The notes under the pieces: generated by a model
Told to the model about the DNA's origin: nothing
What the model saw: the letters and a program-made list of their open reading frames with translations, nothing else
Database searches by the model: none
Translations under genes and position numbers: made by a program
NCBI GenBank assembly: GCA_963700955.1
Contig: CAVOZH010000011.1
Span: 717,836 to 781,835, forward strand
DNA: 64,000 bases
Reading direction: 5' to 3'
Origin: Nocardioides_C sp963700955
GTDB lineage: Bacteria; Actinomycetota; Actinomycetes; Propionibacteriales; Nocardioidaceae
Part shown: positions 22,565 through 30,671 of the stretch, piece by piece
How the letters are laid out: every line of letters begins with the position of its first letter
Position numbering within the stretch: position 1 is the stretch's first letter

Positions 22565-23203
22565 ATGAGGATCGCTGTCCTCGGCACGGGCGTGGTCGGC
22601 CGGACCTTGGCGCCGGCGTTCGTCCGCCTCGGTCACGAGGTGACCGTCGGGACCCGGGACCCCGACGCGACTCGGGCCCGCGACGACTGGTCGCTCGACG
22701 TACCCCTGAGCAGCTACGACCAGGTCGCGGCTGATGCCGACCTTGTGGTGAACGCGACCAACGGCATGGCCTCCCTGTCCGCGCTCGAGGCCGTGGGGAG
22801 TGAGAACCTCGCCGGCCGGGTGCTGCTCGACGTGGCGAACCCGCTCGACGCCTCCGCGGGCTTTCCCCCGACGCTGACGGTCAAGGACACGGACTCGCTC
22901 GCCGAGCAGATCCAGCGGGCCTTCCCCGAGGCGAGGGTCGTCAAGTCGCTCAACACCGTCAACTGCGCGGTGATGGTGGACCCGGCACACGTCGGGGACG
23001 GCCAGACCACGATGTTCGTGGCCGGGGCGGACGCCGAGGCCAGGGCACTGGTCGTCTCGCTGCTGAAGGAGTTCGGCTGGCGCGACGTGATCGAGTTCGA
23101 GGACCTGGCGGCCGCCCGCGGGATGGAGATGTGGCTGCCGCTGTGGATCCGGATCATGGGCCGCCTCGGCACCGGGGACTTCAACCTGAAGGTCGTGCGC
23201 TAG
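22565..23203 (+). CDS. NADPH-dependent F420 reductase-like protein
   Basis: A 212-aa single Rossmann-fold protein with MRIAVLGTGVVGRTLAPAF at the N-terminus and VTVGTRDPDATR for NADPH phosphate binding. It resembles the NADPH:F420 oxidoreductase / NADP-binding (pfam F420_oxidored) family. It lies downstream of thpR by 10 bases and may be co-transcribed. Use of F420 is likely in actinobacteria but not shown here. Confidence 0.75.
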   Translation: MRIAVLGTGVVGRTLAPAFVRLGHEVTVGTRDPDATRARDDWSLDVPLSSYDQVAADADLVVNATNGMASLSALEAVGSENLAGRVLLDVANPLDASAGFPPTLTVKDTDSLAEQIQRAFPEARVVKSLNTVNCAVMVDPAHVGDGQTTMFVAGADAEARALVVSLLKEFGWRDVIEFEDLAAARGMEMWLPLWIRIMGRLGTGDFNLKVVR

Positions 23204-23274
23204 TCAGCGGACCCGCAGGTTCGCCTGCCGGACGGGAAACACGGGCGAAACCACTCCGTGGAACCCTGGGTGCC

Positions 23275-24030
23275 ATGCGCGTCCAGAGGATCGGATTCAC
23301 CTCGCTCAAGGGCGCTCGGCACCGCGCACACGACACCGTGCAGCTCGCGCTCGACGGTCCGGCCGGGGACCGGGTCTTCTGCCTGGTCGACCCCGCACGA
23401 CGTCGTGTCCTTCGCACAGTCGAGAACCCGTCCCTGGTTCGGGCGACCGCCACGTGGGACGCCGGTGTGCTCTCCGTCGACCTCCCCGGAAGCACCGTCG
23501 AGGGGGCGCCCACCCCGACCGGTGAGGTGCTCAAGGTCGACTACTGGGGAAGGTCCGCGGCCGTCGAGACGGTCGAGGGGCCGTGGGCCCAGGCGTTCTC
23601 CGACTACCTCGGGTACGCCGTCGTGCTCGCACGCTCGGTCTCCCCCGGAGAGGTCGTGTACGGCGCCTCGGTGACCGTGCTCACGACCGGGTCGATGCGC
23701 CTGCTGTCCGAGCGGCTCGGCCGGGACGTCGACAGCGCCCGGTTCCGCTCGACCTTCCTGGTCGAGAGCGACGGGGAGCCTCACGTGGAGGACTCCTGGG
23801 TGGGTCGTGAGCTGCGGCTCGGGGAGGCGGCCGTGATGGTCCGCGGGACCGTCCCCCGATGCGCCGTCGTGGACCTCGACCCCGAAACCGGGGTGCGCGA
23901 CGCGCCGGTGCTGAAGGCCCTCGCGGGATATCGTCGTGGTCTGCAAGATGTCCACTTCGGAGTGGACGCCGTGGTGGTTGCTCCCGGCGCCGTGAGCGTC
24001 GGTGACCCCGCCGATCTGGAGAGGGGCTGA
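23275..24030 (+). CDS. MOSC domain protein
   Basis: A 251-aa protein with an N-terminal beta-barrel (MOSC_N-like) and a MOSC core ending in GTVPRCAVVDLDPETG, where Cys near 199 is the conserved sulfur-binding residue. MOSC proteins handle sulfur or molybdenum cofactor (YiiM, mARC). It lacks a ferredoxin domain. A longer open frame upstream is not supported. Next to an ACT-domain gene with an 8-base gap. Confidence 0.78.
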   Translation: MRVQRIGFTSLKGARHRAHDTVQLALDGPAGDRVFCLVDPARRRVLRTVENPSLVRATATWDAGVLSVDLPGSTVEGAPTPTGEVLKVDYWGRSAAVETVEGPWAQAFSDYLGYAVVLARSVSPGEVVYGASVTVLTTGSMRLLSERLGRDVDSARFRSTFLVESDGEPHVEDSWVGRELRLGEAAVMVRGTVPRCAVVDLDPETGVRDAPVLKALAGYRRGLQDVHFGVDAVVVAPGAVSVGDPADLERG

Positions 24031-24037
24031 CCGGCCG

Positions 24038-24688
24038 ATGCCGTACCTGCTGCGCGTCGAGCTGCCCGACGTCCCCGGCTCGCTGGGCCGGGTGGCGACC
24101 GCGATCGGTGAGGCCGGAGGTGACATCGAGGCGATCGAGATCGTCGAGAAGAACCTGGGCTCACGCAGCGCGGTCGACGACGTGCTCCTCGAGACCGCCC
24201 CTGGCGTCATGCCGGACTCCATCGTCTCCGCGTGCACCCGCCTCGAAGGCGTCACCGTGCTGTGGATCTCGCGTTACGGAGCAGGTGGGAACCTCTTCCT
24301 CGACCTCGAGGCCGTCGAGGCGCTCACCGCCACCCCGCACTCGGCGCTCGACGAGCTCGTCGACCTGCTCCCCATCACGTTCCGGGCCGACTGGGGGATC
24401 CGCGTCCGCCGTACCGACACCGGCGTGGCCATCCTGCACAGCACCTCCGCGGCACCCGAGATCGTGGACGGTGAGGTGGGCTGGTTCCCGTTGAGCCGTC
24501 CCGCGCGGGTCGAGGTGCCGGAGAACTGGGAGCGGTGGACCTCGACGCTGGTGGCCGCCGCACCCCTCGAGCACAAGGACGAGCTCGTGCTCTTCGGTCG
24601 CCGGGGAGGGCCCGCGATCCTCGAGTCCGAGCTGGCTCGGCTGGGGCACCTGGCCGCGCTGGCGGTGTCGATCGCCAAGGCCGGCTGA
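24038..24688 (+). CDS. ACT-domain amino-acid-binding protein
   Basis: A 216-aa cytoplasmic protein beginning MPYLLRVELPDVPGSLGRVATAIGEAGGDIEAIEIV, a clear ACT domain, with a second, GAF-like part (about 90-210). Proteins of this type are conserved in actinobacteria without a settled function. ACT domains bind amino acids and regulate enzymes. The ATG at 24038 is chosen over an upstream in-frame ATG at 24002 inside the MOSC gene. Confidence 0.78.
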   Translation: MPYLLRVELPDVPGSLGRVATAIGEAGGDIEAIEIVEKNLGSRSAVDDVLLETAPGVMPDSIVSACTRLEGVTVLWISRYGAGGNLFLDLEAVEALTATPHSALDELVDLLPITFRADWGIRVRRTDTGVAILHSTSAAPEIVDGEVGWFPLSRPARVEVPENWERWTSTLVAAAPLEHKDELVLFGRRGGPAILESELARLGHLAALAVSIAKAG

Positions 24689-24691
24689 GCC

Positions 24692-25621
24692 GTGGCGCAG
24701 TTCGACAAGGAGACCGACGCCTCCGGGTCGTTCAGGCGCCAGCCCAACCGCTTCACCGACCGGCCCTCGACGGAGCCTGACGCGCGTTGGCCGGTCGAGC
24801 CGGACCGCTACCGGCTGATCTGGTCGCGGGCCTGCCCCTGGGCGCACCGGTCGCGGATCGTGCTCGGGCTCCTCGGGCTCGACGAGGTGATCTCGATCGG
24901 AACCGTCGACCCGGTCCGCGACGCACGTGGGTGGCGCTTCACGCTCGATGCCGAGAACAAGGACCCCGTGCTCGGCATCGGATACCTCTCGGAGGCCTAC
25001 CTGCGCACCGACCCGGAGTACGACGGCCGCGTGACCGTCCCGGCGCTGGTCGACGTCGAGTCGGGGCTGGTCGTGACCAACGACTTCCCGCGGATGACGC
25101 TCGACTTCTCCACGGAGTGGCGCGATCTCCATCGCACGGGCGCGCCGGACCTCTACCCGGTCGCGCTGCGGGGCGAGATCGACCGGGTCAACGACCTCGT
25201 GTTCCGGGACGTCAACAACGGGGTCTACCGCTGCGGCTTCGCCGCCTCACAGGAGGCCTACGACGAGGCGTTCACGAGGCTGTTCGACCGCCTCGACTGG
25301 CTGTCGGCGCGGCTCGGGCAGCAGCGGTACCTCGTCGGCGACCGGATCACCGAGGCGGACATCCGGCTGTTCACGACCCTGGTCCGCTTCGACGCGGCCT
25401 ACCACGGCCACTTCAAGTGCAACCGCGAGAAGCTGACGGAGCTGCCGGTGCTGTGGGCCTACGCCAGGGATCTCTTCCAGACGCCCGGCTTCGGCGACAC
25501 GGTCGACTTCGACCACATCAAGCGGCACTACTACCTGACGCACGAGCGGCTCGACCCGACCGGGATCGTGCCCCTCGGCCCTGACGAGTCGGGCTGGCTC
25601 GAGCCGCACGGGCGGTCATGA
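24692..25621 (+). CDS. Glutathionyl-hydroquinone reductase-type GST (ECM4/YqjG family)
   Basis: A 309-aa Xi-class glutathione-transferase homologue with catalytic Cys48 in SRACPWAHR and conserved YRCGFAASQEAYDEA in the helical domain. Family enzymes reduce S-glutathionyl hydroquinones. Actinobacteria make mycothiol, so the S-mycothionyl adduct is the expected substrate here. GTG start, 3 bases after the ACT gene. Its stop overlaps the ATG of a truncated NmrA-like remnant. Confidence 0.85.
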   Translation: MAQFDKETDASGSFRRQPNRFTDRPSTEPDARWPVEPDRYRLIWSRACPWAHRSRIVLGLLGLDEVISIGTVDPVRDARGWRFTLDAENKDPVLGIGYLSEAYLRTDPEYDGRVTVPALVDVESGLVVTNDFPRMTLDFSTEWRDLHRTGAPDLYPVALRGEIDRVNDLVFRDVNNGVYRCGFAASQEAYDEAFTRLFDRLDWLSARLGQQRYLVGDRITEADIRLFTTLVRFDAAYHGHFKCNREKLTELPVLWAYARDLFQTPGFGDTVDFDHIKRHYYLTHERLDPTGIVPLGPDESGWLEPHGRS

Positions 25622-25737
25622 CCGGCCCGCTCGGTCTCACGGGCGCCACGGGAAACATCGGAGGTCGCGTGGCCCGACTGCTCGCCGCGGACGGTGTGTC
25701 TACACGCCGCGAGCTGCTCGGGGGAGCCGCCGGGTAG
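25618..25737 (+). pseudogene. Remnant of an NmrA/SDR-like NAD(P)-binding gene
   Basis: An ATG overlapping the GST stop (ATGA) opens 39 codons reading MTGPLGLTGATGNIGGRVARLLAADG before TAG at 25737. The TGATGNIGG motif is the NAD(P)-binding start of NmrA/atypical SDR proteins, normally about 280 aa. The frame departs from the family near codon 27 (VSTRRELLGGAAG) and stops 10 bases before menB. The simplest reading is that the rest of a translationally coupled gene was deleted. Confidence 0.7.
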
Positions 25738-25747
25738 CCTGCCGCCC

Positions 25748-26671
25748 ATGCCCGACACCCCTGACGCGACCGTCTCCGAGATCTTCGATCCCACCGCCTG
25801 GAACCCGGTCCCCGGCTTCGAGGACCTGACCGACCTGACCTACCACCGGGCGGTCGACCACGGCACGGTGCGGATCGCCTTCGACCGGCCGGAGGTGCGC
25901 AACGCGTTCCGCCCGCACACGGTCGACGAGCTGCTGCGAGTGCTGGAGCACGCGCGGATCTCGAGCGACGTCGGCTGCGTGCTGCTGACCGGGAACGGGC
26001 CCTCGCCCAAGGACGGCGGATGGGCGTTCTGCTCCGGCGGCGACCAGCGGATCCGGGGCCGGGCCGGCTACCAGTACGCATCCGGTGAGACCTCCGAGAG
26101 CGTCGACAAGGCCAAGCTCGGACGGCTCCACATCCTGGAGTGCCAGCGGCTGATCCGGTTCATGCCGAAGGTCGTCATCTGCGTCGTGCCCGGCTGGGCG
26201 GCCGGTGGCGGGCATTCGCTCCACGTCGTCTCCGACCTCACGCTCGCGAGCGCCGAGCACGCCCGCTTCAAGCAGACCGATGCCGACGTCGGCTCCTTCG
26301 ACGGCGGGTACGGGTCGGCGTACCTGGCCCGTCAGGTCGGGCAGAAGTTCGCCCGCGAGATCTTCTTCCTCGGCGACGAGTACTCCGCCGAGGACGCGCA
26401 CCGGATGGGCATGGTCAACGCGGTGGTGCCGCACGCCGAGCTCGAGAAGGTGGCCCTCGAGTGGGGCCGCAAGATCAACGGCAAGTCGCCGACCGCGCAG
26501 CGGATGCTGAAGTACTCCTTCAACCTGATCGACGACGGGCTGGTCGGCCAGCAGATCTTCGCCGGCGAGACCACCCGGTTGGCGTACATGACCGACGAGG
26601 CCGTCGAGGGTCGCGACGCCTTCCTCGAGAAGCGCGAGCCCGACTGGTCCGAGTTCCCGCACTACTACTGA
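25748..26671 (+). CDS. menB: 1,4-dihydroxy-2-naphthoyl-CoA synthase
   Basis: A 307-aa crotonase-fold enzyme of menaquinone synthesis, converting O-succinylbenzoyl-CoA to DHNA-CoA. Visible signatures are RPEVRNAFRPHTVDEL, the oxyanion-hole segment FCSGGDQRIRG, PGWAAGGGHSLHVVSDL, TDADVGSFDGGYGSAYLARQ and the C-terminal DAFLEKREPDWSEFPHYY tail, all typical of MenB rather than of general enoyl-CoA hydratases. Other men genes are not in the window. The ATG at 25748 is chosen by homology. Confidence 0.93.
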   Translation: MPDTPDATVSEIFDPTAWNPVPGFEDLTDLTYHRAVDHGTVRIAFDRPEVRNAFRPHTVDELLRVLEHARISSDVGCVLLTGNGPSPKDGGWAFCSGGDQRIRGRAGYQYASGETSESVDKAKLGRLHILECQRLIRFMPKVVICVVPGWAAGGGHSLHVVSDLTLASAEHARFKQTDADVGSFDGGYGSAYLARQVGQKFAREIFFLGDEYSAEDAHRMGMVNAVVPHAELEKVALEWGRKINGKSPTAQRMLKYSFNLIDDGLVGQQIFAGETTRLAYMTDEAVEGRDAFLEKREPDWSEFPHYY

Positions 26672-26679
26672 GCGCTGCC

Positions 26680-27330
26680 GTGGTGGACGCGCATGGGGAG
26701 ACCCACTGGTCGAGGATCGGCGGCGTGAGCGGTGAGGAGTACGCCGAGCGCTTCGCCGCCCTCGCTCGGTCGGGCACGGACATGCACGGGGAGGCTCGGT
26801 TCTGCGCGACGTTGCTGCCCTCCGGTGCCCGGGTGCTCGACGCCGGGTGCGGCACCGGACGTGTGGCCGTCCACCTCGACGAGCTCGGCTTCTCGTGCGT
26901 GGGCGTCGACGTGGACGAGTCGATGTTGGCGGTCGCGCGCCGTCATGCTCCTCGGATCCCGTGGCACGGCGCCGACCTGTCGCGGCTCGCGGCAGGTGAC
27001 CTCGACGGTGCGGCCGGGTTCGATCTGGCCGTGATGGCCGGCAACGTCGTACCCCTGCTCGCTCCCGGCACGGTCGGACGCGCCGTTGCCTCTCTGGCAG
27101 GGCTGCTCCGGCCCGGTGGACTGCTCGTCGCCGGGTTCGGCCTGGATCCGGCGCACCTCCCGCCGCGGTGCCCGGTGACGACGCTCGAGGAGTACGACGC
27201 CGCCTGCCACTCGGCGGGTCTGTCGCTGCGGGAGCGGTACTCGACCTGGGACGGAGAGGTCTTCGACGAGGCGGCCGGGTACGGCGTCAGCGTGCATGTG
27301 CTGGGCGATCCGGATGAGTCCGTCGCCTGA
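26680..27330 (+). CDS. Class I SAM-dependent methyltransferase
   Basis: About 216 aa with motif I VLDAGCGTGRVAVHLDELG, acidic VGVDVDESML, and a post-motif FDLAVMAGNVVPLL. The substrate is unknown. Starts GTG 26680 or 26683 are both possible; a long upstream open frame is antisense-like noise over menB. It overlaps the GrpB-like gene by 17 bases. Confidence 0.78.
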   Translation: MVDAHGETHWSRIGGVSGEEYAERFAALARSGTDMHGEARFCATLLPSGARVLDAGCGTGRVAVHLDELGFSCVGVDVDESMLAVARRHAPRIPWHGADLSRLAAGDLDGAAGFDLAVMAGNVVPLLAPGTVGRAVASLAGLLRPGGLLVAGFGLDPAHLPPRCPVTTLEEYDAACHSAGLSLRERYSTWDGEVFDEAAGYGVSVHVLGDPDESVA

Positions 27331-27856
27331 CCACGGCCCCGTCGCAGTCCGGGTCGACGAGTACGACCCGGACTGGCCAGGGCGCTTCGCCGAGGAGGCC
27401 GCGGTCCTGAGGTGCGCGCTCGGAGCGCATGCCCTGGCCATCGAGCACATCGGCAGTACGGCCGTCCCGGGCCTTCCGGCCAAGCCGATCATCGACATCC
27501 TCGTGTCCGTGGCGGGCTACCGGGAGTTCCCGGCGATGGTGCGCGCCATCGAGGCGGTCGGCTACCGCTACACGCCCGAGTCGGAGGCGGACGACCCAGG
27601 TCGCCGTGTCTTCCGCAAGGGACCCGAGGATCTGCGGCTCATGCGCACCCACCACCTGCACGTCACGCAGGCGGACAGCCACTACCGGCGGCGGATCATC
27701 GGCTTCCGGGACCACCTCCGTGCTCATCCCGCGGATGCCGCGGCGTACGTCGAGCTCAAGCGGCAGCTGGCGGAGCGGTTCGCCGATGCGCCTCGGGCCT
27801 ACACCGCCGGCAAGCACGAGTTCGTCGCCGGGATCGAGCGGCGAGCCGGCGTCTAA
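27314..27856 (+). CDS. GrpB/UPF0157 family protein
   Basis: A 180-aa protein of the GrpB nucleotidyltransferase-like family, with AIEHIGSTAVPGLPAKPIIDILV near residue 35 and HLHVTQADSHYRRRIIGFRDHLR. It is found alone or fused to CoaE. Function is uncertain. The ATG at 27314 lies inside the end of the methyltransferase gene. It converges with the DksA-like gene, overlapping it by 4 bases. Confidence 0.82.
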   Translation: MSPSPDHGPVAVRVDEYDPDWPGRFAEEAAVLRCALGAHALAIEHIGSTAVPGLPAKPIIDILVSVAGYREFPAMVRAIEAVGYRYTPESEADDPGRRVFRKGPEDLRLMRTHHLHVTQADSHYRRRIIGFRDHLRAHPADAAAYVELKRQLAERFADAPRAYTAGKHEFVAGIERRAGV

Positions 27857-28179
27857 GCCTTGGCCGCGTCCTTGACGCAGCGGACGGCCCAGGGCAGCGC
27901 CTCCAGACGCTCCTCGCCGATCGGGCCACCACACACGTCGCAGAGTCCGTAGCTGCCCGCGTCGAGCTTGGCGATCGCACGGTCCACGTCGGCGAGGGTC
28001 GACTGGAGTCGGTCGTGGACCGCCACCTGGGACAGCCGGTCGACCGCCATCGACGTACCTTCGCCGACCCTCTTGCCGAAGGAGATCGAGCCGTGGTCGC
28101 TGGGCTTCTCCTCGAGCACGCCCATCTGCTCCAGCAGCTCGCTTCTCTTGGCATGCAGGGCCGTGGCGACGTCGTCCAT
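27853..28179 (-). CDS. TraR/DksA-family zinc-finger protein
   Basis: A 108-aa protein with a coiled-coil region then a zinc finger: Cys80-x2-Cys83 and Cys101. The usual fourth cysteine (three after Cys101) is Asp104, and the acidic DxxDxA tip of DksA is not obvious. Family members bind RNA polymerase through the secondary channel. An ATG at 28188 three codons upstream is an equal alternative start. Divergent from the flavodoxin-like gene. Confidence 0.78.
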   Translation of the reverse strand: MDDVATALHAKRSELLEQMGVLEEKPSDHGSISFGKRVGEGTSMAVDRLSQVAVHDRLQSTLADVDRAIAKLDAGSYGLCDVCGGPIGEERLEALPWAVRCVKDAAKA

Positions 28180-28296
28180 GCACCCCATCCTGCTCCCTGC
28201 CCGACAATCAGAGGCCGCGAACGGGGTGAAGACGTAGTCCGGGACCCTGTCGAACGGGTCATTGTCAGCGCCGGATCCGTCTGAACAGAATCGACC

Positions 28297-29028
28297 ATGA
28301 CCGGCGAGAACGGGCCGTGGGACTTCACCGGCTTACGCGCGATGTTCATCAACTGCACGCTGAAGAAGTCGCCCGAGCTCAGCCACACCCAGGGACTCGT
28401 CGACATGAGCGCGGGCATCATGCGCAAACGGGGAGTGGAGGTCGAGGAGCTCCGGGCGGTGGACCACGACATCGCCACCGGCGTCTATCCGGACATGACC
28501 GAGCACGGCTGGGCGAGCGACGCCTGGCCGGGGATCTACCCGAGGGTCCTCGAGAGCGACATCCTGGTGATCGCCGGCCCGATCTGGCTGGGCGACAACT
28601 CCAGCGTGACCAAGCGGGTCATCGAGCGGCTCTACGCCCTGTCGCACCTCGTCAACGACGAGGGCCAGTACCTCTTCTACGGCAAGGTCGCGGGCTGTCT
28701 GATCACCGGCAACGAGGACGGCATCAAGCACTGCGCCCAGAACGTCCTGTACAGCCTCCAGCACATCGGCTACTCGATTCCTCCGCAGGCGGACGCCGGC
28801 TGGATCGGCGAGGCCGGGCCGGGGCCGTCGTACCTCGACCCGGGCAGCGGCGGGCCCGAGAACGACTTCACCAACCGCAACACGACCTTCATGACCTGGA
28901 ACCTCATGCACTTCGCGAAGCTGCTGAACGACGCTGGAGGGATACCGGCGTACGGCAACCAGCGCACGAAGTGGGACGTCGGCGAGCGGTTCGAACAGGA
29001 GAACCCGGAGTACCGCTCACCGGCCTGA
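28297..29028 (+). CDS. Flavodoxin-like NAD(P)H-dependent FMN oxidoreductase
   Basis: A 243-aa flavodoxin-fold enzyme: MFINCTLKKSPELSHTQGLVD is the FMN phosphate loop (NCTLKKSPxxSHT), and VIAGPIWLGDNSSVTKRVIERL the isoalloxazine loop. It resembles the NADPH-dependent FMN reductase/NQO-like family. The electron acceptor is unknown. Confidence 0.82.
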   Translation: MTGENGPWDFTGLRAMFINCTLKKSPELSHTQGLVDMSAGIMRKRGVEVEELRAVDHDIATGVYPDMTEHGWASDAWPGIYPRVLESDILVIAGPIWLGDNSSVTKRVIERLYALSHLVNDEGQYLFYGKVAGCLITGNEDGIKHCAQNVLYSLQHIGYSIPPQADAGWIGEAGPGPSYLDPGSGGPENDFTNRNTTFMTWNLMHFAKLLNDAGGIPAYGNQRTKWDVGERFEQENPEYRSPA

Positions 29029-29226
29029 GTCGCTTCCCGCGCCGGCGTCCTTGGCTGCGCCGACCCCCATCGACATCCCCAACTGGCAACACACCGCCTG
29101 ACCGACGAGCGCACCGGCCGAATGTCATAGACCAGGCCTGGGACTTTTGACCCGTTTTGAGACACATCCATTGATGTTGGTCACAATCGAGCGCGACACC
29201 GGGAGCGTTGCTCTAGTTTCACAAGG

Positions 29227-30354
29227 GTGAAGATCGCGGTGGCGAAGGAAATGCGCGAGGGCGAGAGCCGTGTGGCCATGGTGCCTGAGCTGGTCGGGAA
29301 GCTGACCGGGCTGGGGTACGAGGTCCTGGTCGAACCCGGCGCGGGGCTCGAGGCGTTGGCCTCCGACGAGGACTACGAGCGCGCAGGCGCGGTGGTTTCT
29401 CCCGATGCGCTGGCGGGCGTGGACCTCGTGGTCTCCGTCCAGCCGCTCGACGCTTCAGTCGTGCGGCGCCTGCCGGCCGGGACCTCGACGCTCTCGTTCC
29501 TACCGCCGGCGCAGTCCTTGGACCTCGTCACGAACCTCCGAGACTGCGGCGTGACCTCGTTCGCGATGGAGCTCGTGCCGCGCATCTCGCGCGCCCAGTC
29601 GATGGACGCACTGTCGTCGCAGGCCCTCGTCGCGGGCTACCGCTGTGCGATCGTCGCGGCCGGCCTCCTGCGTAGGTTCTTCCCCCTGAACATGACCGCC
29701 GCCGGCACCGTGCCTCCCGCCGAGATCGTCGTACTCGGTGCCGGTGTCGCGGGTCTGCAGGCGATCGCCACGTGCAAGCGCCTCGGTGCGGTGGTGAAGG
29801 CGTACGACGTACGCGCGGCCGCCGCTGAGGAGATCCGCTCCATGGGCGCCCAGTCGATCGACCTCGAGCTCGAGACACTCGAAGGCGCAGGAGGCTATGC
29901 GCGCGAGATGACCGAGGACCGGGCGGCGAGGCAGCGGGAGCTGCTCACGCCGTACATCGCGAACGCCGACGCCTTGATCACCACCGCCGCAGTGCCGGGG
30001 CGCCAAGCGCCGATGCTGGTGACTGCCGAGATGGTCGAGCAGATGCGGCCCGGGTCGGTCGTCGTGGACCTCGCTGCGGAGAGCGGCGGCAACGTCGAGG
30101 GCTCGGTCCCCGGCACGGTCATTCGCATCGGCAACGCGCAGGTGTGGGGCGGCGCGAACGTCCCGTCACAGATGCCGGGTCCGGCGTCGAAGCTCTACGC
30201 CCAGAACATCGTCAACCTCGTCACCCTGATGACCCGCGAAGGAGCCTTCGCGCCGGACTTCGAGGACGAGATCGTCGCCGGGTCGTGTGTGACCCGCGAC
30301 GGGCAGGTGTGGCACGAGCCCACCCGCAACCTTCTGGAAGGAGCGACTTCGTGA
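29227..30354 (+). CDS. pntAA: NAD(P) transhydrogenase subunit alpha, NAD-binding part
   Basis: A 375-aa domain I of proton-translocating transhydrogenase. It begins MKIAVAKEMREGESRVAMVPELV (AlaDH/PNT N-domain) and has the NAD loop IVVLGAGVAGLQAIATCKRLGA near 160. The membrane part found in E. coli PntA is absent and lies in the next gene. GTG start. It overlaps pntAB by 4 bases. Confidence 0.93.
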   Translation: MKIAVAKEMREGESRVAMVPELVGKLTGLGYEVLVEPGAGLEALASDEDYERAGAVVSPDALAGVDLVVSVQPLDASVVRRLPAGTSTLSFLPPAQSLDLVTNLRDCGVTSFAMELVPRISRAQSMDALSSQALVAGYRCAIVAAGLLRRFFPLNMTAAGTVPPAEIVVLGAGVAGLQAIATCKRLGAVVKAYDVRAAAAEEIRSMGAQSIDLELETLEGAGGYAREMTEDRAARQRELLTPYIANADALITTAAVPGRQAPMLVTAEMVEQMRPGSVVVDLAAESGGNVEGSVPGTVIRIGNAQVWGGANVPSQMPGPASKLYAQNIVNLVTLMTREGAFAPDFEDEIVAGSCVTRDGQVWHEPTRNLLEGATS

Positions 30355-30671
30355 GTGAGTCAGTTGTCTGGCTGACGATCTTCGTCCTGAGCGTGTTCGT
30401 GGGCATCGAGGTGATCTCGAAGGTCTCCTCGACGCTGCACACCCCGCTGATGTCGGGTGCGAACGCGATCCACGGGATCATCCTTCTCGGCGCGATCCTG
30501 GTGACGGGGTACGCCGCGTCCACGCTCCAGCTCGTCGTGGGCCTGATCGCGGTGGTGCTCGCGACGGTCAACATGGTCGGCGGGTTCGTCGTGACCGACC
30601 GGATGCTCCAGATGTTCACGCGCAAGAAGCCCAGGCCCGTGAAGGCTGACCAGAACGGAGCGGGCGCATGA
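30351..30671 (+). CDS. pntAB: NAD(P) transhydrogenase subunit alpha, membrane part
   Basis: A 106-aa protein with three membrane helices and the PNT signature TPLMSGANAIHGIILLGAI. It is the membrane portion of the alpha subunit as a separate gene. The GTG start is embedded in the pntAA stop (GTGA), and its own stop overlaps pntB (ATGA), so the three are tightly coupled. Confidence 0.93.
   Translation: MSESVVWLTIFVLSVFVGIEVISKVSSTLHTPLMSGANAIHGIILLGAILVTGYAASTLQLVVGLIAVVLATVNMVGGFVVTDRMLQMFTRKKPRPVKADQNGAGA

Noticed and set aside
29029..29226. Possible small gene between the flavodoxin-like gene and pntAA
   Set aside because: No frame with ribosome site and plausible composition; only a promoter for pntAA is expected here.
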